Assembly (NCBI GenBank): GCA_034509425.1
Contig: JAVTVJ010000371.1
Span: 1,364,001-1,428,000, forward strand
DNA: 64,000 nucleotides
Origin: Eopsaltria australis
Taxonomy: Eukaryota > Chordata > Aves > Passeriformes > Petroicidae
Direction of reading: 5' to 3'
The notes under the pieces: model-generated
The model's input: only the letters and a program-made list of their open reading frames with translations
Databases searched by the model: none
What the model was told of the DNA's origin: nothing
Position numbers and translations under genes: made by a program
Shown here: positions 25,842 through 38,700 of the stretch, one piece after another
Position numbering within the stretch: position 1 is the stretch's first letter
Layout of the letters: the number at the start of each line of letters is the position of its first letter

Positions 25842-26769
25842 TGAGGGGACAGGGCCCTGGGACCTGAGCTTCTCCCCACAGTAGGATGATGCTCACCCCA
25901 TTGGGCTGGAGTTGAAGTCCCTGAGTAGCATAGCATGGCCCCCAAAAAGGGTTCTGATTGGCAAAATAAATTGGGCCAATGCATTGAATAAATAGGCCCA
26001 CAGGCAGGACGAGGCCTGGTGGTGCCGGAGCTGGTTGGCAGCACTTTGAGAAATACCTCATTCCTGCTCCCTGATGAACCCCAGGGTGCTTCACCCAGCT
26101 CTGATGAGGGCACTTCAGCTGTCATTTATGGCTGTGGGCAGAGCACCACCTCCTAAATCTCCACCACTGCTTCCCACAGGTTGCGGGCTCTTCCCTGGTG
26201 CCACCCAACCTGTCCCAGTGGAGGACTGACAGACACCAAACCCTGAGCCTGTACAGCCATCTGGGTCTGCTGCTGTCTTTATGAGCTGTGAGAGCAAACA
26301 GTTAAAATACATTTAGTAATATCTGGGCTTTCGTAAAAGTCCAGTCATTGGCTATTACTGCTCTTTCACTGCCCTGATTATTTTAATGTGCTTTCCCAGC
26401 AGCTCCTGCACGGTTTCCTGGCCTCATTGGCAATGACAGCCAGAGTACCCTGCAGCATAACTGTGTGATGCTGGAGGATCAGGATTAAATTGTCCTCACA
26501 GCAGGAAGACCAAAAGATGGGAATGCTGACAGCTCCAGTATCCTTTGGTGGCCAATGCTTCTTGGAGTGGCAGCCCCATGGCCTTCGAAGGGCTGGCTGG
26601 CAGTCCTTGTCCTGCTCCTTTGTTCTCCTCCATCTCTTTGTTGGAAATAAGGAGAAAAGATGAACAGTGTCTCCTCAGAAATGATCACTTTGAACATAGA
26701 CTGCTCACTGGAAGTGCCATCAAAAACATGTCAGGATTCATTTCCATGTGCTTCCTGGCATTCTGTAGA

Positions 26770-27095
26770 AATAAGAGAGAGAGAGACAGGGAGTTTGTTT
26801 TTTTTTTAAAGAGAGGGAAAGAGAGAGCGGGAGAGAGATTGGACAAAGATTTTTAAAAACAGGGATTAGAGAGATGAGGGGGGGAAAGATTTTTGAGTGG
26901 ATAGATGGATGATAGGGAGAGAGAGGGGAGTATAGCTAGAGAAAGAAAGATTAGAGTGAAAAAGATGAGAGAGAGACAGGAAGAAATTAGATAATATGGA
27001 GCAATAGATGACTGATAGAGATAGTGAAACGTAGATAGCTACAGTAGATTAGACAGACTAAATAGGTAGAAAGATGGGCTGACTGACAGATAGGT
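26770..27095. repeat. Degenerate GA/GATA purine-rich tract
   Basis: About 325 bases on the + strand are overwhelmingly A and G, with GAGAGA, GATAGA, GGGAGAG and AGAAAG units and few pyrimidines apart from T in GATA/GATT units. It reads as an old, diverged (GA)n/(GATA)n simple-sequence array. A short T9 run at 26799-26808 interrupts it. Confidence 0.85.
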
Positions 27096-28066
27096 ATTGT
27101 GTCATACTTCATAAATGATATATATGCTAATATTCCCATGTCATGATGGGTGGTAAACCCTGAGACACCTTCCAGCCTGACCTCAATTCAGCAAATGTAG
27201 CGCAGACATCAGGCATTGCTTGGACCGTATGTCAGGTCTCACCACCCCACCCGTGTCTGCTGTGGAAGCAGCAGGGTGTGGATGGTGTTTGGGAGGGAGA
27301 GCACTCTGAGGGACACGGGGGCTGAGGCGTAGGGAGGAGAGGTGTACGGTTTGTTTGCTGTTTGTAGCACACAAGGGGCCCAGCCCAGCGCAGACACCCC
27401 ATGTCTCTAGCACCGAGTTGAGAGAACTGAGGTTCAGCTCTCAGGATTTGTGGGAGAGGTGTTTGGGAGGAGGCAGGAAGGAGAGACCATGGTTTTTGTT
27501 TGGCCTTATCTCCTGTCGTGACCATTTTAAAAGGTTTTCTGTCTTGCCTGTTTCTGCAAAGACCATGTGGTTTCCCTGCTCTTCTGATTTCAGACCCCAA
27601 AGTTTTCATCTTGCCTCCACTTTGCTATTACTATTTTTAACTTTATAATGAGAAGAAAACTGCTTCTCATGTCTTCCTGAACATAGGCCTTCCTCCCTCC
27701 TCAAAAAACGAAACAACTTTCTCTCCCCAGGGACGTTTTATCTTTGTATTTCGCATGTTGCCTCCCCCTTGGCTGATGGTTGGGGCATCGCGCGTGTTTT
27801 GTCACCGTTTGTAAGAACATACTTTGCCATGTTGCTTAGAGAACAAAGGGTTGGGTTTTGTGTTTTGGTTTTTTTCCCCCCACAAAGAGAACGGGGTATG
27901 TGGTTACCAACTGCAAACCTAAATAATTTAAATACTAATTCCTCTCCCTTGGTTCCAGTTTAAAATTACTGGTTGTAACCAAGCACCCCCTATCTTTATT
28001 ATTGTACCATGTCCTGATCCTGCCAGAGAGTCAGGGCAAAGAGAGCGTGAGAGAGAGCACAGAGAC

Positions 28067-28094
28067 AAACACTGCCTTGAGCAGGCAGTGGTTT
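28067..28094. repeat. Short inverted repeat (8-bp perfect stem)
   Basis: CACTGCCT (28070-28077) and AGGCAGTG (28083-28090) are perfect inverted copies around a 5-base loop, with three further A-T pairs possible outside across a bulge. It is too short for a microRNA precursor, and its function is unknown. Confidence 0.7.
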
Positions 28095-29076
28095 AATGTG
28101 TAATACACAAGATTTGTATAGGAAGCTGGGCTGTCTTCAGGGTACAGGAAGAGAGCAGAGAAAGCATTTGGATTTCCTTGAGTTGCCTCTTCAGCCAGAT
28201 TTTCAAAGGCTAAAGGAAACAGTATAAAGGATGCAGCATGGGACGGAAACTGGAAAGAGAACAAGGGAATTTGAGGAATGATTTTTCTAGCAAGACATCA
28301 AGTGAGCTGAAAGCAGCAGAAGAGGCAGGAGGTCCTAGAAGTAAAGAGTGGGGCAAAGTCATCAGCAGAGTAGTTGAAGCTTTTCTACTACTCCTGCTGT
28401 AACAACCAACAGGAATTCCCCAGGGAGTATGTATTTAATTCTCTCTCCCTGAAGAGGATATAGCTTTGCCTGGAGGTGTCTGTGGTTGTTATTTTATGTA
28501 AGAAAAGGGCAGGGCATGTCAGAGTGACTCACACTGGGAATATGGTGCCTGACCTCACCATGGAAATTCAGGGTCCTAGAGGGGCTTTTTCCATGCCCCT
28601 GTCGTAAGACGTGCTAGTGACCCACAGCTATCCTGAATGCTCATACCAACTGTAGGCCAGCTCTTGACATTTCAGTACTACATTTCACTAGACTAAGCCT
28701 TGAAAGAGTGAAAAAATTCCAACATAAACTCCCCATCCATGCAGTAGATCGTTTGCATGAATTTGGTCTGCCTTGCAATGCTTGTGGCATCCTGACTGTC
28801 TGCACTGATAGCAGATGAAACCCCACAACCCTTGCAATAGTTGCATCAGCCAAGGAACTTCTCTGTGAGCCACATTCCAAAGGGAGGGGAAGGGCAATCT
28901 GCTGGGATCCCTTCAGACCCAGTGTTTTCCAGTCCTAAACCCTAATGTAGCCCCATGAGAGGCTTTAGCCAGAAGGAACTAACCTGTGGTGACCACATAA
29001 ATACCATTGCTTGGGAAACATTACTCTAGATGAAAGAAATGGCCATGACTGACGGAGAGGAGTTTAGGAAAAAAGG

Positions 29077-29096
29077 AAAAAAAAAAAAAAAAAAGG
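29077..29096. repeat. Poly(A) run
   Basis: About 20 consecutive A residues flanked by GGAAAAAAGG-like sequence. No retroposed body was recognised upstream. Confidence 0.85.
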
Positions 29097-31162
29097 AAGA
29101 GGTAATTCATACCAAACTCCCCACAGGAGTTATTTCTTTTTTTCCTGTGGTCTCCAAACGGCAAACTAGCACTTGTGACTTTTCATACTGAAGGTCTGCT
29201 GTTTGCCATAGGTGTCTTAGGAAGGAAATTGAGTGGCTGTGGTTTGCAGAAGTGGAGGGAAGGGTTTGAATGAATGTTTTTGTGGCTCCTCTTGGCTGAG
29301 AAGTCCGCTCGGTGGTCACCTGCAGCTCAGCGACACCAGAGGTGACGTTGGGAGTCCTCTTCCAGGCCTGTGCTCAGATTCCCTGCTTTTCTGCATTGCC
29401 ACATTAGCACTTTCACTGGATATTTAGAGCACCTCAGGACTGGTTCTCCTCTCGCTCACACTGGGGTAACTCAGGAGTCGCTCCACTGGAACCAGTGGTG
29501 TTAATCTGGTGTGAAAATAATGCGAGAGGAGGATTCAACTCCTCGGGGGGGGATTTTCCAGGTCCCCGAGGGGGAAAAGAAATCAATGGGAGTTACATGT
29601 CTAACTGCCACTTGTGCCTGTGAAAGTCTGCCCCTTATCTACCTATATGTATATAGGGTACAGTTTTCAGAATAACCTAAGTGACATGGGCACTTGAGAG
29701 CACACATTTCACTGGCTTTCAAAGAGACGCAAGTTCCTAAGGCCCAGATGCTGAAGGATGTCCAAACTCCTCCCTGCAGTGCATTTGGGGGTCTCAGGCC
29801 TGAAATTCTCCAGTCATTTCCCAAAATGGAACTGAAGATCATGAGTCATTTAGGTGGTCCTGAAAGCACTACCCTCTATCCATTTTTCAGGGTGTTGATC
29901 TCAGGTCATGTGCGAGCCTGCATTCTTACCTACAATGCTTTATTACTACATTCTTCTGTTGAGCAATACTTGGAAGAAGAGGTGAAGGTCGAGATTTGCA
30001 GAACAGGCTAGTGACCCCAGTGGCTCACATCTGGAGTGCCCAACTTGAGAGACACCTCACTGGGGTCCAAGCCACAGGTCCCCTGTATGCTCTGAACATC
30101 AAGATTCATGTATTACACACCCAGAACCACAGGTCACTTCTTAAAAAAAAGAAATCCCAGCCTGAGACCTAGACTACTCTCACAAAAGAAAATCCCAGGT
30201 GAACTATTCACTCAATAGCTTGGTTTTTCTGCTCATGCCTGTTCCCGATGAATAAAACAAATCCCTGTGCATCACCTAAGCCCTATTTTGAGGAGTTCCA
30301 CTGGCATACAGCTGAAGTAACACAGTAATAAATCGGGGCCTGAAGAAGGTGGCTACAGCCTAGAGCGTATCAAGAACTGTGATGTGTCTGGAAGCTAAAA
30401 AGAGCAGAACTTGACGATTAGAGCGGCCCATTTCCGATGCTCTTGTGTGAGGATCTGGAAAGAGTCTCTCACTCATTGTACTTGTGCATTATGAATGTGT
30501 CCATCTGCAGAGATCTAATGTACACATATGTCCTGAATATTGTCCTAAGGTTGCAAGCTTCAAAAATGAGCAGAAAACATTCCCGAGAAGTGAGAATAAT
30601 ACAGATGTCTGTATTTGAAAAATTGGTTCAAATAAAGTCTCTCACTTATAGGTATGTGTAGTTGTGTGCAATTATTTGCTCCTGGAATAGAAATTTCTCC
30701 CTTGTGTAGGATTTGATGCTTTTACAAAAAAAACTCATTTCATTCTCCCTTGACTTCTCAGTCAAGTCCTACAACTATGGAAAAAATGCTTTCTACTTAC
30801 TCTGTCTGGGTAAAAAGCTTTGTTAAACAGAATCGGTGAAGTAAAAGGCCGGGCATGTTTTTATTGTGCTTAATATCCATTGAGGTAGAATATCTAACTG
30901 GCCTGATGGAATATGTGGTCTCCTGTGCAAAAGTCCTGGGTCTTTATGTTACATGACACAGACATCCTCATGGATGCCCTGATCCAGGAAAGGTCTGTGG
31001 CTGGCTGGGCACTGCCTGGAAACTGCCTGGAAAAAGGCTGAACTGAAAAACATGGTGCTTGGGCACCACAGAGTTGCAAAATGTCCATGGCCATGTCTGG
31101 GCTTAGGATATTCCAAGTTAGGGAATCTGCTTGGGTGTAGAAATGGGAATGGGGGTCACCAA

Positions 31163-31335
31163 CCAGTACTGGTTGGACCTCTAGGGATCATCCATTCCAA
31201 CCCCTCTACCATGCCAGGATCACCTATATCAGGTTGCACAGGAGCCAGAATGTCTCCAGAGAGAGAGAGACCACGACCTCCCTGGGCAGCTGTTCCAGTG
31301 CTCTGCCACGCTCAATGGAATGAAGTTAGGCAACC
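31163..31335 (-). mobile_element. CR1 LINE 3' fragment, reverse orientation
   Basis: Reading + strand, GGTTGGACCTCTAGGGATCA with the following CATTCCAACCCC, then CAGGTTGCACAGGAGCC, AATGTCTCCAGAGA and CCTCCCTGGGCAGCTGTTCC match the reverse complement of the avian CR1 3' region in order. The element is therefore on the - strand. It is truncated at both ends and diverged. CR1 is the dominant non-LTR retrotransposon of birds and is usually 5'-truncated like this. Confidence 0.87.
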
Positions 31336-32773
31336 TTGTGCAAACTTACCTAAAGACATAAATTTCCTCATTGGATTTAAATCTTCAGTAGCTCACTGGG
31401 AAACCCCAGAAGTTTCTGAGACAGAAGTATATATCTCAGCACCCAAGGAGCCCCACCATTATTTCCCTCAGTATCAAGTTTGTGCCAAGTGCAATGATAG
31501 ATGAACAGAGCAGGAATTGCTGCCTGGGCTGTGCTGGGCTTCTGATTTAATCCTGAGCTGTATCTGTCAGCAGCTCAAGAGCAGAGCTGAAATCAAGCAT
31601 TTTTGTCACATCTATTTATCCCAGGAAGCTTTGCAACCACTGTTTAGAAATCACTTGCAACTCATCTATGAAATGCAGCAGCTGGCTTAGCAAGGGCCCA
31701 GGAAAATTCCTGATGAGGCTCCAAGGAGCTGCCTGGGAAACAGAGCAGACCTCAGCACCTCACATGGGTTCTGGACAAAGTGCCAATTTACAAATGACAC
31801 AATTAGATGTCTGTATTCTTGTATATAATCATCAGTTGCCTCGTGGCTTCTCCAAAAAAGGCGTGGACTACATCTTGTGTGCAAACAAATATTAAGCATT
31901 CAAAATCAAGTGTTTTCAATTAGCCACATCACTAGATAGCAGGGATCAGCCCTGGCAGATTGGCTTTGCTTCTGTGGGGCAAAACACCACTAAAGGGACA
32001 CTCAAGGGCCTTTCTCCAAGGAAATGGTTGTCGTGAGGTAGCAAGGCTGCATTGCACTCTTTTCTCTGCTGCACAGCAGAGGGGGAGGGCAGGAGCTGAA
32101 CAGTTGGCCCAGGGCATGTGTGTCAGCTGAAGCTCAGTCTAATGTAAATACCCACCAGAGACTTTCTAACAAGGCACAAAAAGTTTGCCCTGCATGATTT
32201 CCAGAGTTACATTATTGCCACTGCAAGTAGAAATAAACTTGCTACCTGAATTGTAGAAAATGATCCATGAGTCACCTTGGGTGTCCAGCCTTCCCCAGTT
32301 GCCCAGGTAAACTCCCTTTGGATGCCTTGCCATATCCATGGACTGCTACAGCAAAGTTCCCAGGTTTCTGAGTGAGCAAAGTGTTTCCCATTCCTTTGGT
32401 GGGCCCCTGGCTTAGCCCATTCTGGGCTGGGGGAGACATCCTCTCCTTGGGGAAGCTGCAGCAGGAACTTCAGCTTTTCCTGGTTTTTGACAATGCCAAG
32501 AGCTTCACAGCGCACTTATCACCTTCACTGCTCTACTGAGGTCACAGGCAAACGACTGTAGTTTCTTAGAGAGTCACTCAAATTTCTAAGTCTGCTTTCC
32601 TTTACCCAGCAGGGAATATGAGACAGACAAACATTTACAGCCTCCCAAACTGCAACACTTTGCCCTTTTTTACCATGGCATACAGAGTTGGCATCAAGTC
32701 TGAACAGGGCTAGTCCCACGATGGAGATGAGCAAAAAAAGCGAAAGGAAATTATGCACTTCTGTACCTAAGAT

Positions 32774-32863
32774 CACTTTTGTTTATTAAAAATGAAATAA
32801 TTTTTCTCCATGTAGGGCCACTTTTATATATTAAAGACGAAATAATTTTCCTCTAGCTTGGCA
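32774..32863. repeat. Imperfect 45-bp tandem duplication
   Basis: Two neighbouring units share the same order of words: CACTTTT, TATTAAA, GAAATAATTTT, CTC and TAG. The units begin at 32774 and 32819. They differ at a minority of positions, so the duplication is not recent. It lies in AT-rich intergenic DNA. Confidence 0.85.
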
Positions 32864-35633
32864 TGAAATGGCAAACATAAATAATAAGAGAGGCAAGGAA
32901 GTGAAAGCCCATTTCTCTCAGAGGAACACCACTGAGTCTGTGGATAAGAGGCAGGGTTTGCAGGGAGGTGGTAGCTTGTACAAGACAGGCTGGGGTACTA
33001 GAAATGCATCAGCCTAGAATTCAAACTACCAGCTGCGTACAGGTAGAAAGGCACTGCTTAATTTAATTATGATAGTTGATTAAGCAAGTTATGAGTAAAA
33101 TGTAATTTGCACTTTGGGAGCAAGGGGTGGATGCTAAGTCAAGAGAGAGAGAAGATTCGTTATCCGTGGTGAGAGAGAGGAAGGGTGGTACAGGTCATTA
33201 GTGGCTGGATAACAAGGAAGGGTTAATTGGGGGGAACTGAAAACCACTGGTGAGGCCTCTCTCTGCTGAGCCCATAATTATGCTTTTCTTACCTTGAGAC
33301 AGTCATCTGCTGAAGGGTTTTGTGGCCACCCTTAGGATCATGACACAGAGAGGGAAAAATAGTTTCTCTCACTGGAGGTGAGGTCTAATGAAGAGGGTTC
33401 TGTTTCCCCCCTCTACACCAGGTGTCCTCATCCTTGCCCATTTGTCTGTGTCCAGTCTTGTGGCTTAAATGTCAATGAAGCCTCATTCAACACCTGTCTG
33501 TGCAGCAGTCAGTGTGGAGATGATTTCAGTGTGGGTGCTGTGGGGCAGAGGCTCCTTCCTTGTGTTTGCCCAGGTCCTGAGCCCTGAGCCTTTCCTTCTT
33601 GTGTTTCTTCCCTTTTGAGGCAGACCTGAGTGATTTAGGAAAAACAGAGTGAAAGCTAAGAACCTGCCACAATTCCTGGTGGCCTAAGGGGGTGCTGGTG
33701 TCTAACAGCAGAGACGCTTGAGCCTTTGGATGTGGAAGACCAATGTTCCTGGAAACCATGGAGAAGATATCTGTGAGGGGCAGCTCTGTGAGTGATGACT
33801 GGTCACCTTCTTTATAAGTCACTTAAAGACCAGAAGACAATTCCTTTTTGAATGCCAGCACCAGGCAAAGTGGGGAGCAGTTCCTGCATTCTGGCACTTT
33901 GGCTTCCTTGACCCTGCTGCTCCTCAGTAGCAAAGAGAGAGAAGACCTACAGCTGTGGGCTGTCTCCCCCAGGCTCTTCTTTGACAGCCAAGCCTGGTGC
34001 CAGACACCCACAGGGCACGTTTGGCAGTCAGGGCTGGAGGAACAGGGTGCAATGCAGGGTGCGTGGTCTGGAAAGATCTCACATGCTGACTGGTATTGAG
34101 GAAAAAGTCAAAGGCCTCAGGGGCATCGCCATTCCATCTCACATCCCAGGGAAGGGTTCTGCTGGCCCCAGGGCACGGGCTGTGGCAGGATGCTGGTGGC
34201 TGGGGAGGGCTGGCTCTGCCTGGCCGTGGCCTCTGGGCTGCTGGCATGCGCTGCTCGCGGCCCCTCGCCGGCGCACACACCATTAATAAGACTTTCCAGC
34301 CTGTCACTTCCACGCTGAATCCTTTGAAAGCTGTGCTCCTCTGGGCCCATTAGAGGGAGGAACTGTCTCTGTTGAAACATATGGGGCTGTCAGGCTCTGT
34401 CTGTTGCTCTGAAAGCTGCCGCTGCTCTCGCTGTTTGCTGATTGGGGGGGCAGCAGCTGTCTGGAGGAGGCTGTGATCAGGATGGGGGCTTGGGAGAGGC
34501 CGGGGAAAGACAGCAGGTGAGCTGGGAGAGATGCTGGTAAACAGTGTGCTGGTAGCCGGTGGGCTGCTGTAGGACACGGGGATGCTGGGCAGATCAGGAG
34601 GAGTCTCTCATGCTGTGAGTGTGATGGGGGAAGAGGTACAAATGGGTGGTGAATATCAGGGGGGTGTGTAGGGGCAGGCTGAGGCAGCAGGAGACATGAC
34701 TGACAGCAGAGATGTTGGACTTGTCTGGGAAAGGGGAGGGTGGCAGCAGTGTTGGGGGACTCTATGGGGACGCTGCAAAAGGGAGACTTTGGAAAGCATC
34801 ATGCGGTCACATGGAGCTGGAGTTTCTCATTAAGCAGCACACCCGCCCCCCCCAGCTCCATTTGCAGAGACTGAACAGGATTTAATGGAGTCCCTTGACT
34901 TTTTCCTCTGAAATATTCATAGGTTTTAGCAGTCCATTTCGTGCTCACCTCCTTCTCCATTAACGAGCATCAAAGAGGGACTGGGTGGAAAGTAGGCTGC
35001 TGTGGAGCCAGGGAGACAGAAAAAGGGACCTGTGCCTCTGACCAGGGACTGCTGGGAAGTGATCCATTCCTGGGCTGCTCCATGGCCCTCTCACTAGGCC
35101 TGCAAAATGACTGGAAATGAGCCCTGGGCAGCATGCACGGGGAGGTGATTGGGAAAGGAAGGAAACCAATTAAGCAGAGTGTGCTGTCTGGAGCTGCTGC
35201 CCCCCGCCCCTGTCAGACACACCCATGTCTGTCTCCCTGCCTGGCTTCTTAATGTGCAAGGCCAAGAGCTCTGTAAGAATCACACAAGCTGACAAAGATG
35301 CCTGGAGGCAATTAGTTTCCTTTTTGCCTTAGCACTAAAGCTGTGATAGGATACAGGGAGAGTCCAAAGCTTCCATGAGACACAGGAACACCGAAGTTGG
35401 ACTATGGATGCTCCATCTGCAGTACTTGGCACAGCAAGGATCCTGCTGGGAAGTGTGGAGAAAGGGTGTAATAAATAGTGCCATTGCACTCTAGCGTATG
35501 AAATGTCCCAAAAGATCAGGGCAGGTGGGATCTCAGAGCATTTTCCAGACCTGCTAGGTACTAAACCAGGGCTCTAACTAACTGATATATTCCCACCAAA
35601 GTCTACAACCAAATATCTCTAGGATTCTAAAGA

Positions 35634-35716
35634 AAGGTGGCCCTGCTCATGACAGGGGGGGTTGGAACTAGATGATCTTTATGGTCCCTTCCATCCCCAA
35701 ACATTCTATGATTCTG
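35634..35716 (+). mobile_element. CR1 LINE 3' end fragment
   Basis: The sequence GGTTGGAACTAGATGATCTT, then GGTCCCTTCCATCCCCAAAC and ATTCTATGATTCTGAG is the canonical avian CR1 3' terminus. CR1 elements end in short ATTCTATGATT-type tandem repeats instead of poly(A), which is what is seen. Only about 80 bases remain, so it is a strongly 5'-truncated insertion on the + strand. Confidence 0.87.
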
Positions 35717-38700
35717 AGGGTGGGGGCAGGTGCAACTCTTACAGCTCTGCTCCAGAGTCAAACCTTTTTTGCAGCAGTCACACTCCTAAAAGCATGCTGT
35801 TTAAAGTTCTAAGTAAGGATTCCATGGACAACAGTAGGATATGGACAGGGCTCTAGGAAAACAGAGTGGTCCTCCACCCATGCTATCCCTGCAAAAAGTA
35901 CAAGAGATGCTCAACTATGGGCTTCCAAACTCACTTGGCTTCTCTCTGCATGATTGCTTTGAAGAACAAAAAGAGCAAAATCTGCATGCTGATGAGCTCT
36001 TCACTCTGGCTGACAGAGACAGAAAGCAGGATTATAAATGTACCATTTCCTGTGGTTCCTCCCTGCTGGATTAAAAACCAAAACAATGTCACAGATGCAA
36101 CAGCACCTATTTATTCTTGCTCTCACAACACAAGAAATCAGGCTGCTTCCCCTTCCCTCCCATACACCCATACATGTGTGCTTGCGTGTGTCCTGGAAAT
36201 CAGATGTTTATGCAAGCATTTGCAGGATGTTCCACATCTCCCTGGAATGACAATCAGCGTGCCCAGAATCAGCTTAATTACTAAACATTCAGCAAACACC
36301 CACAGGCTCTTGCAGGGCAGCTCCACGCAGCATCTCCATGAATGAGTCTGCATGTTTTTCCTCCACTGCCACACACGGCTCCTGATCAAGAGCTCAGGCC
36401 CTCACATCTGAGCTGCTGGGTTGTCTGGTTATTTATTCATTTCTGGGAAGGAAGAGAGATGTTTGTAAAGCAGCAGCAGGGCATGAGCAGGCAATGAGAG
36501 TGTCCCAGGGTAAGACTTGGCTACCTCTGATTTATGCAGCATTCTCTCTATGCAGGATAGAGACATGAATGATCCCAGTTTAAACATATCAGGTCCTTAG
36601 TCTGTCAATCAACTGTCTCTGTAGAAAAGACAAAAGTCTAAGTACCAAGAAGTGTGGAACGATGGAGTTTTGCCATCCATGGGTTGCAACCTGGCACATT
36701 TGGGTGCTCAGCAGATAGGCACTTTCTAAAGAAACAAAGGACTGCTTGGTTTAGCTGAGGTAGTCAGAAAACACGCTGCTGAGGTGAGAAAAGAAGGCAC
36801 TTTCTGAGACAGCAAAATGCACTGCCTGTAAGAAAGAGCACCATTCACAGCTCTTCGAAACTTTTCTGAAGGATCTCCTGGACTTAGGCTGTGGGCATCT
36901 ACAAAGATCATGGCCATGTCTTTGCTTTTAATCAGTGCACTTTCTATTAGCCCCACAGCAAACAGTCCCTCATGGAACCTCTCTGGTGATTTCACGGAGG
37001 ATTCATGCTTCCCCTCATCGCTCTGTAGTTACCGTCTGTGACTCTGACAAGGTTTGGACTTTTCAGACAACTGTAGCTAACTTAATTTCCTTCTCTGTGG
37101 CACTGCACTAGCAAAACCCACCTGATGATCCTGTCACCATGTTATACACACTGGAAACATTTAGGGCTGTTAAGGTCACACTTCACTAATTTACTGCCTT
37201 TTTGTGGAGCTTGGGGACCACAGAGCCCAGAACCAGTGAACCTTTTCTGTCTCTATTGTGCTTGTCATCACATGGCAAGAAGTCTCCACTTAAAATACAA
37301 GTCCTGGTGTCAGAGAGACATAATCAAACCAGCATTTTGATCTGAAGCATGGGGGAAGTCCCGAAACACAGGTTCACTTTTCCACCCAGGCATGTTTACA
37401 CAAAGAGAAGTGACTTGTCCTCTCTGTCCAGAAAGGAAAATTAAACCATTTTGCCCAATCTTCCACATCCCAAATCACCATCTATTCAAGACCCTGTGTA
37501 TGTTAGGCCATTTCACACACAGGCACTTGGCTGTTGGTGGCCACCACAAGTAAATGAGATGTTCCAGCAGCATTTGGGTGCTCAGGTAGCTGGCCAGCTC
37601 TAGCTGTTCAAGTTTGGTGTTAGTACTGCCAAGACCTGAGGACTGTCTCACGTTGCTGGCAATGTCTCCAGACCTCAGAAGTCTGCCAGCCTCAGCATCA
37701 CAGCATTTCTATCACCCTGCACCCGGGAGCTGTCAGAACTCTTATCAGTGTTATCTGCACAACCCCTGGAGCACCGTAGGAAGGGTAATTATGACAACAG
37801 AGGGCTGTGAAGGCTTAGACCCTCCAGATATTTCGTGGCACCTTCCTTCTGGTTGGGCAGCAGGGCTCTGCCGCTTGCCCAGGGGCATGGGATGAGGTTG
37901 CGGCAGAACACAAAACCGAGCTAATCTCTCAGGATTTCGGGCAGATCAACTCACATCAGTAACTGCTCTGCCCCGAAGTATTTATTCTGCAGGGAAGGGG
38001 ATGGGAATAACACATACCTTTAAGCCTTGTTAAAAATACATGCCATGAAGACAGCTCTCCTCTCAGGCTAAAACTGTCTCCAGGGACGATCTCTGGGGAA
38101 TGCCTGAGTAAGCAAAACACCCACCAGGGAAGAGGTTTCTCAGGGGGCGTGTCTGTAGGTGAGCGCTCCGCTAGGGGGAATGCCTGGGGAGAGCACGTTC
38201 CCGCATGATGTGCTGCCTGCCTCTCTGCCTTTCCCGAAATAGCGCATCCTGTCCTTGCGGCTCGGAATACGCCTGTCACAGAAAAGTCCGCACATGTAGG
38301 GTAGGACTTTCTTTTAGCTCATCCCTAGCAGCTCGTAAGATCAAATTTTAAACTAGAAACACCTTCAGAGCTCACTCAGCTGCTCGTCAGGAGCTGCTCT
38401 GTGCCAGCTGAGCTGTGCCCGGAGCCTTGGCCCTGCACATGGGCACAGCCAGTCACCCTCTCCTCTTCTGTCAATATCCAGGTGTAAATGCCACTGCCAT
38501 TCAACCCGCAGTACAGTGACACAGCCATCTGCACTGGGGCAGCCTTTGCCACGTGTGATACAGTAGCTGGTGTCATAGGGAAGGAAAATGAGGATTTTAG
38601 GAGGCCTTGACACAGGGAAGGCAAAGCCCTACTGAATCAGTGACTGGGGGTGCACACCTTGCTCCCTGCTGGGGAATAGGGGAGTCAGGGGCAGCAGCAG

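Noticed and set aside
28067..28094. Hairpin as a possible microRNA precursor
   Set aside because: The stem is only about 8-11 bp, much shorter than a pre-miRNA.
30610..30640. AAATAAAG near 30.63 kb as the end of another gene
   Set aside because: No upstream exon or UTR evidence. Such hexamers are common by chance in AT-rich DNA.
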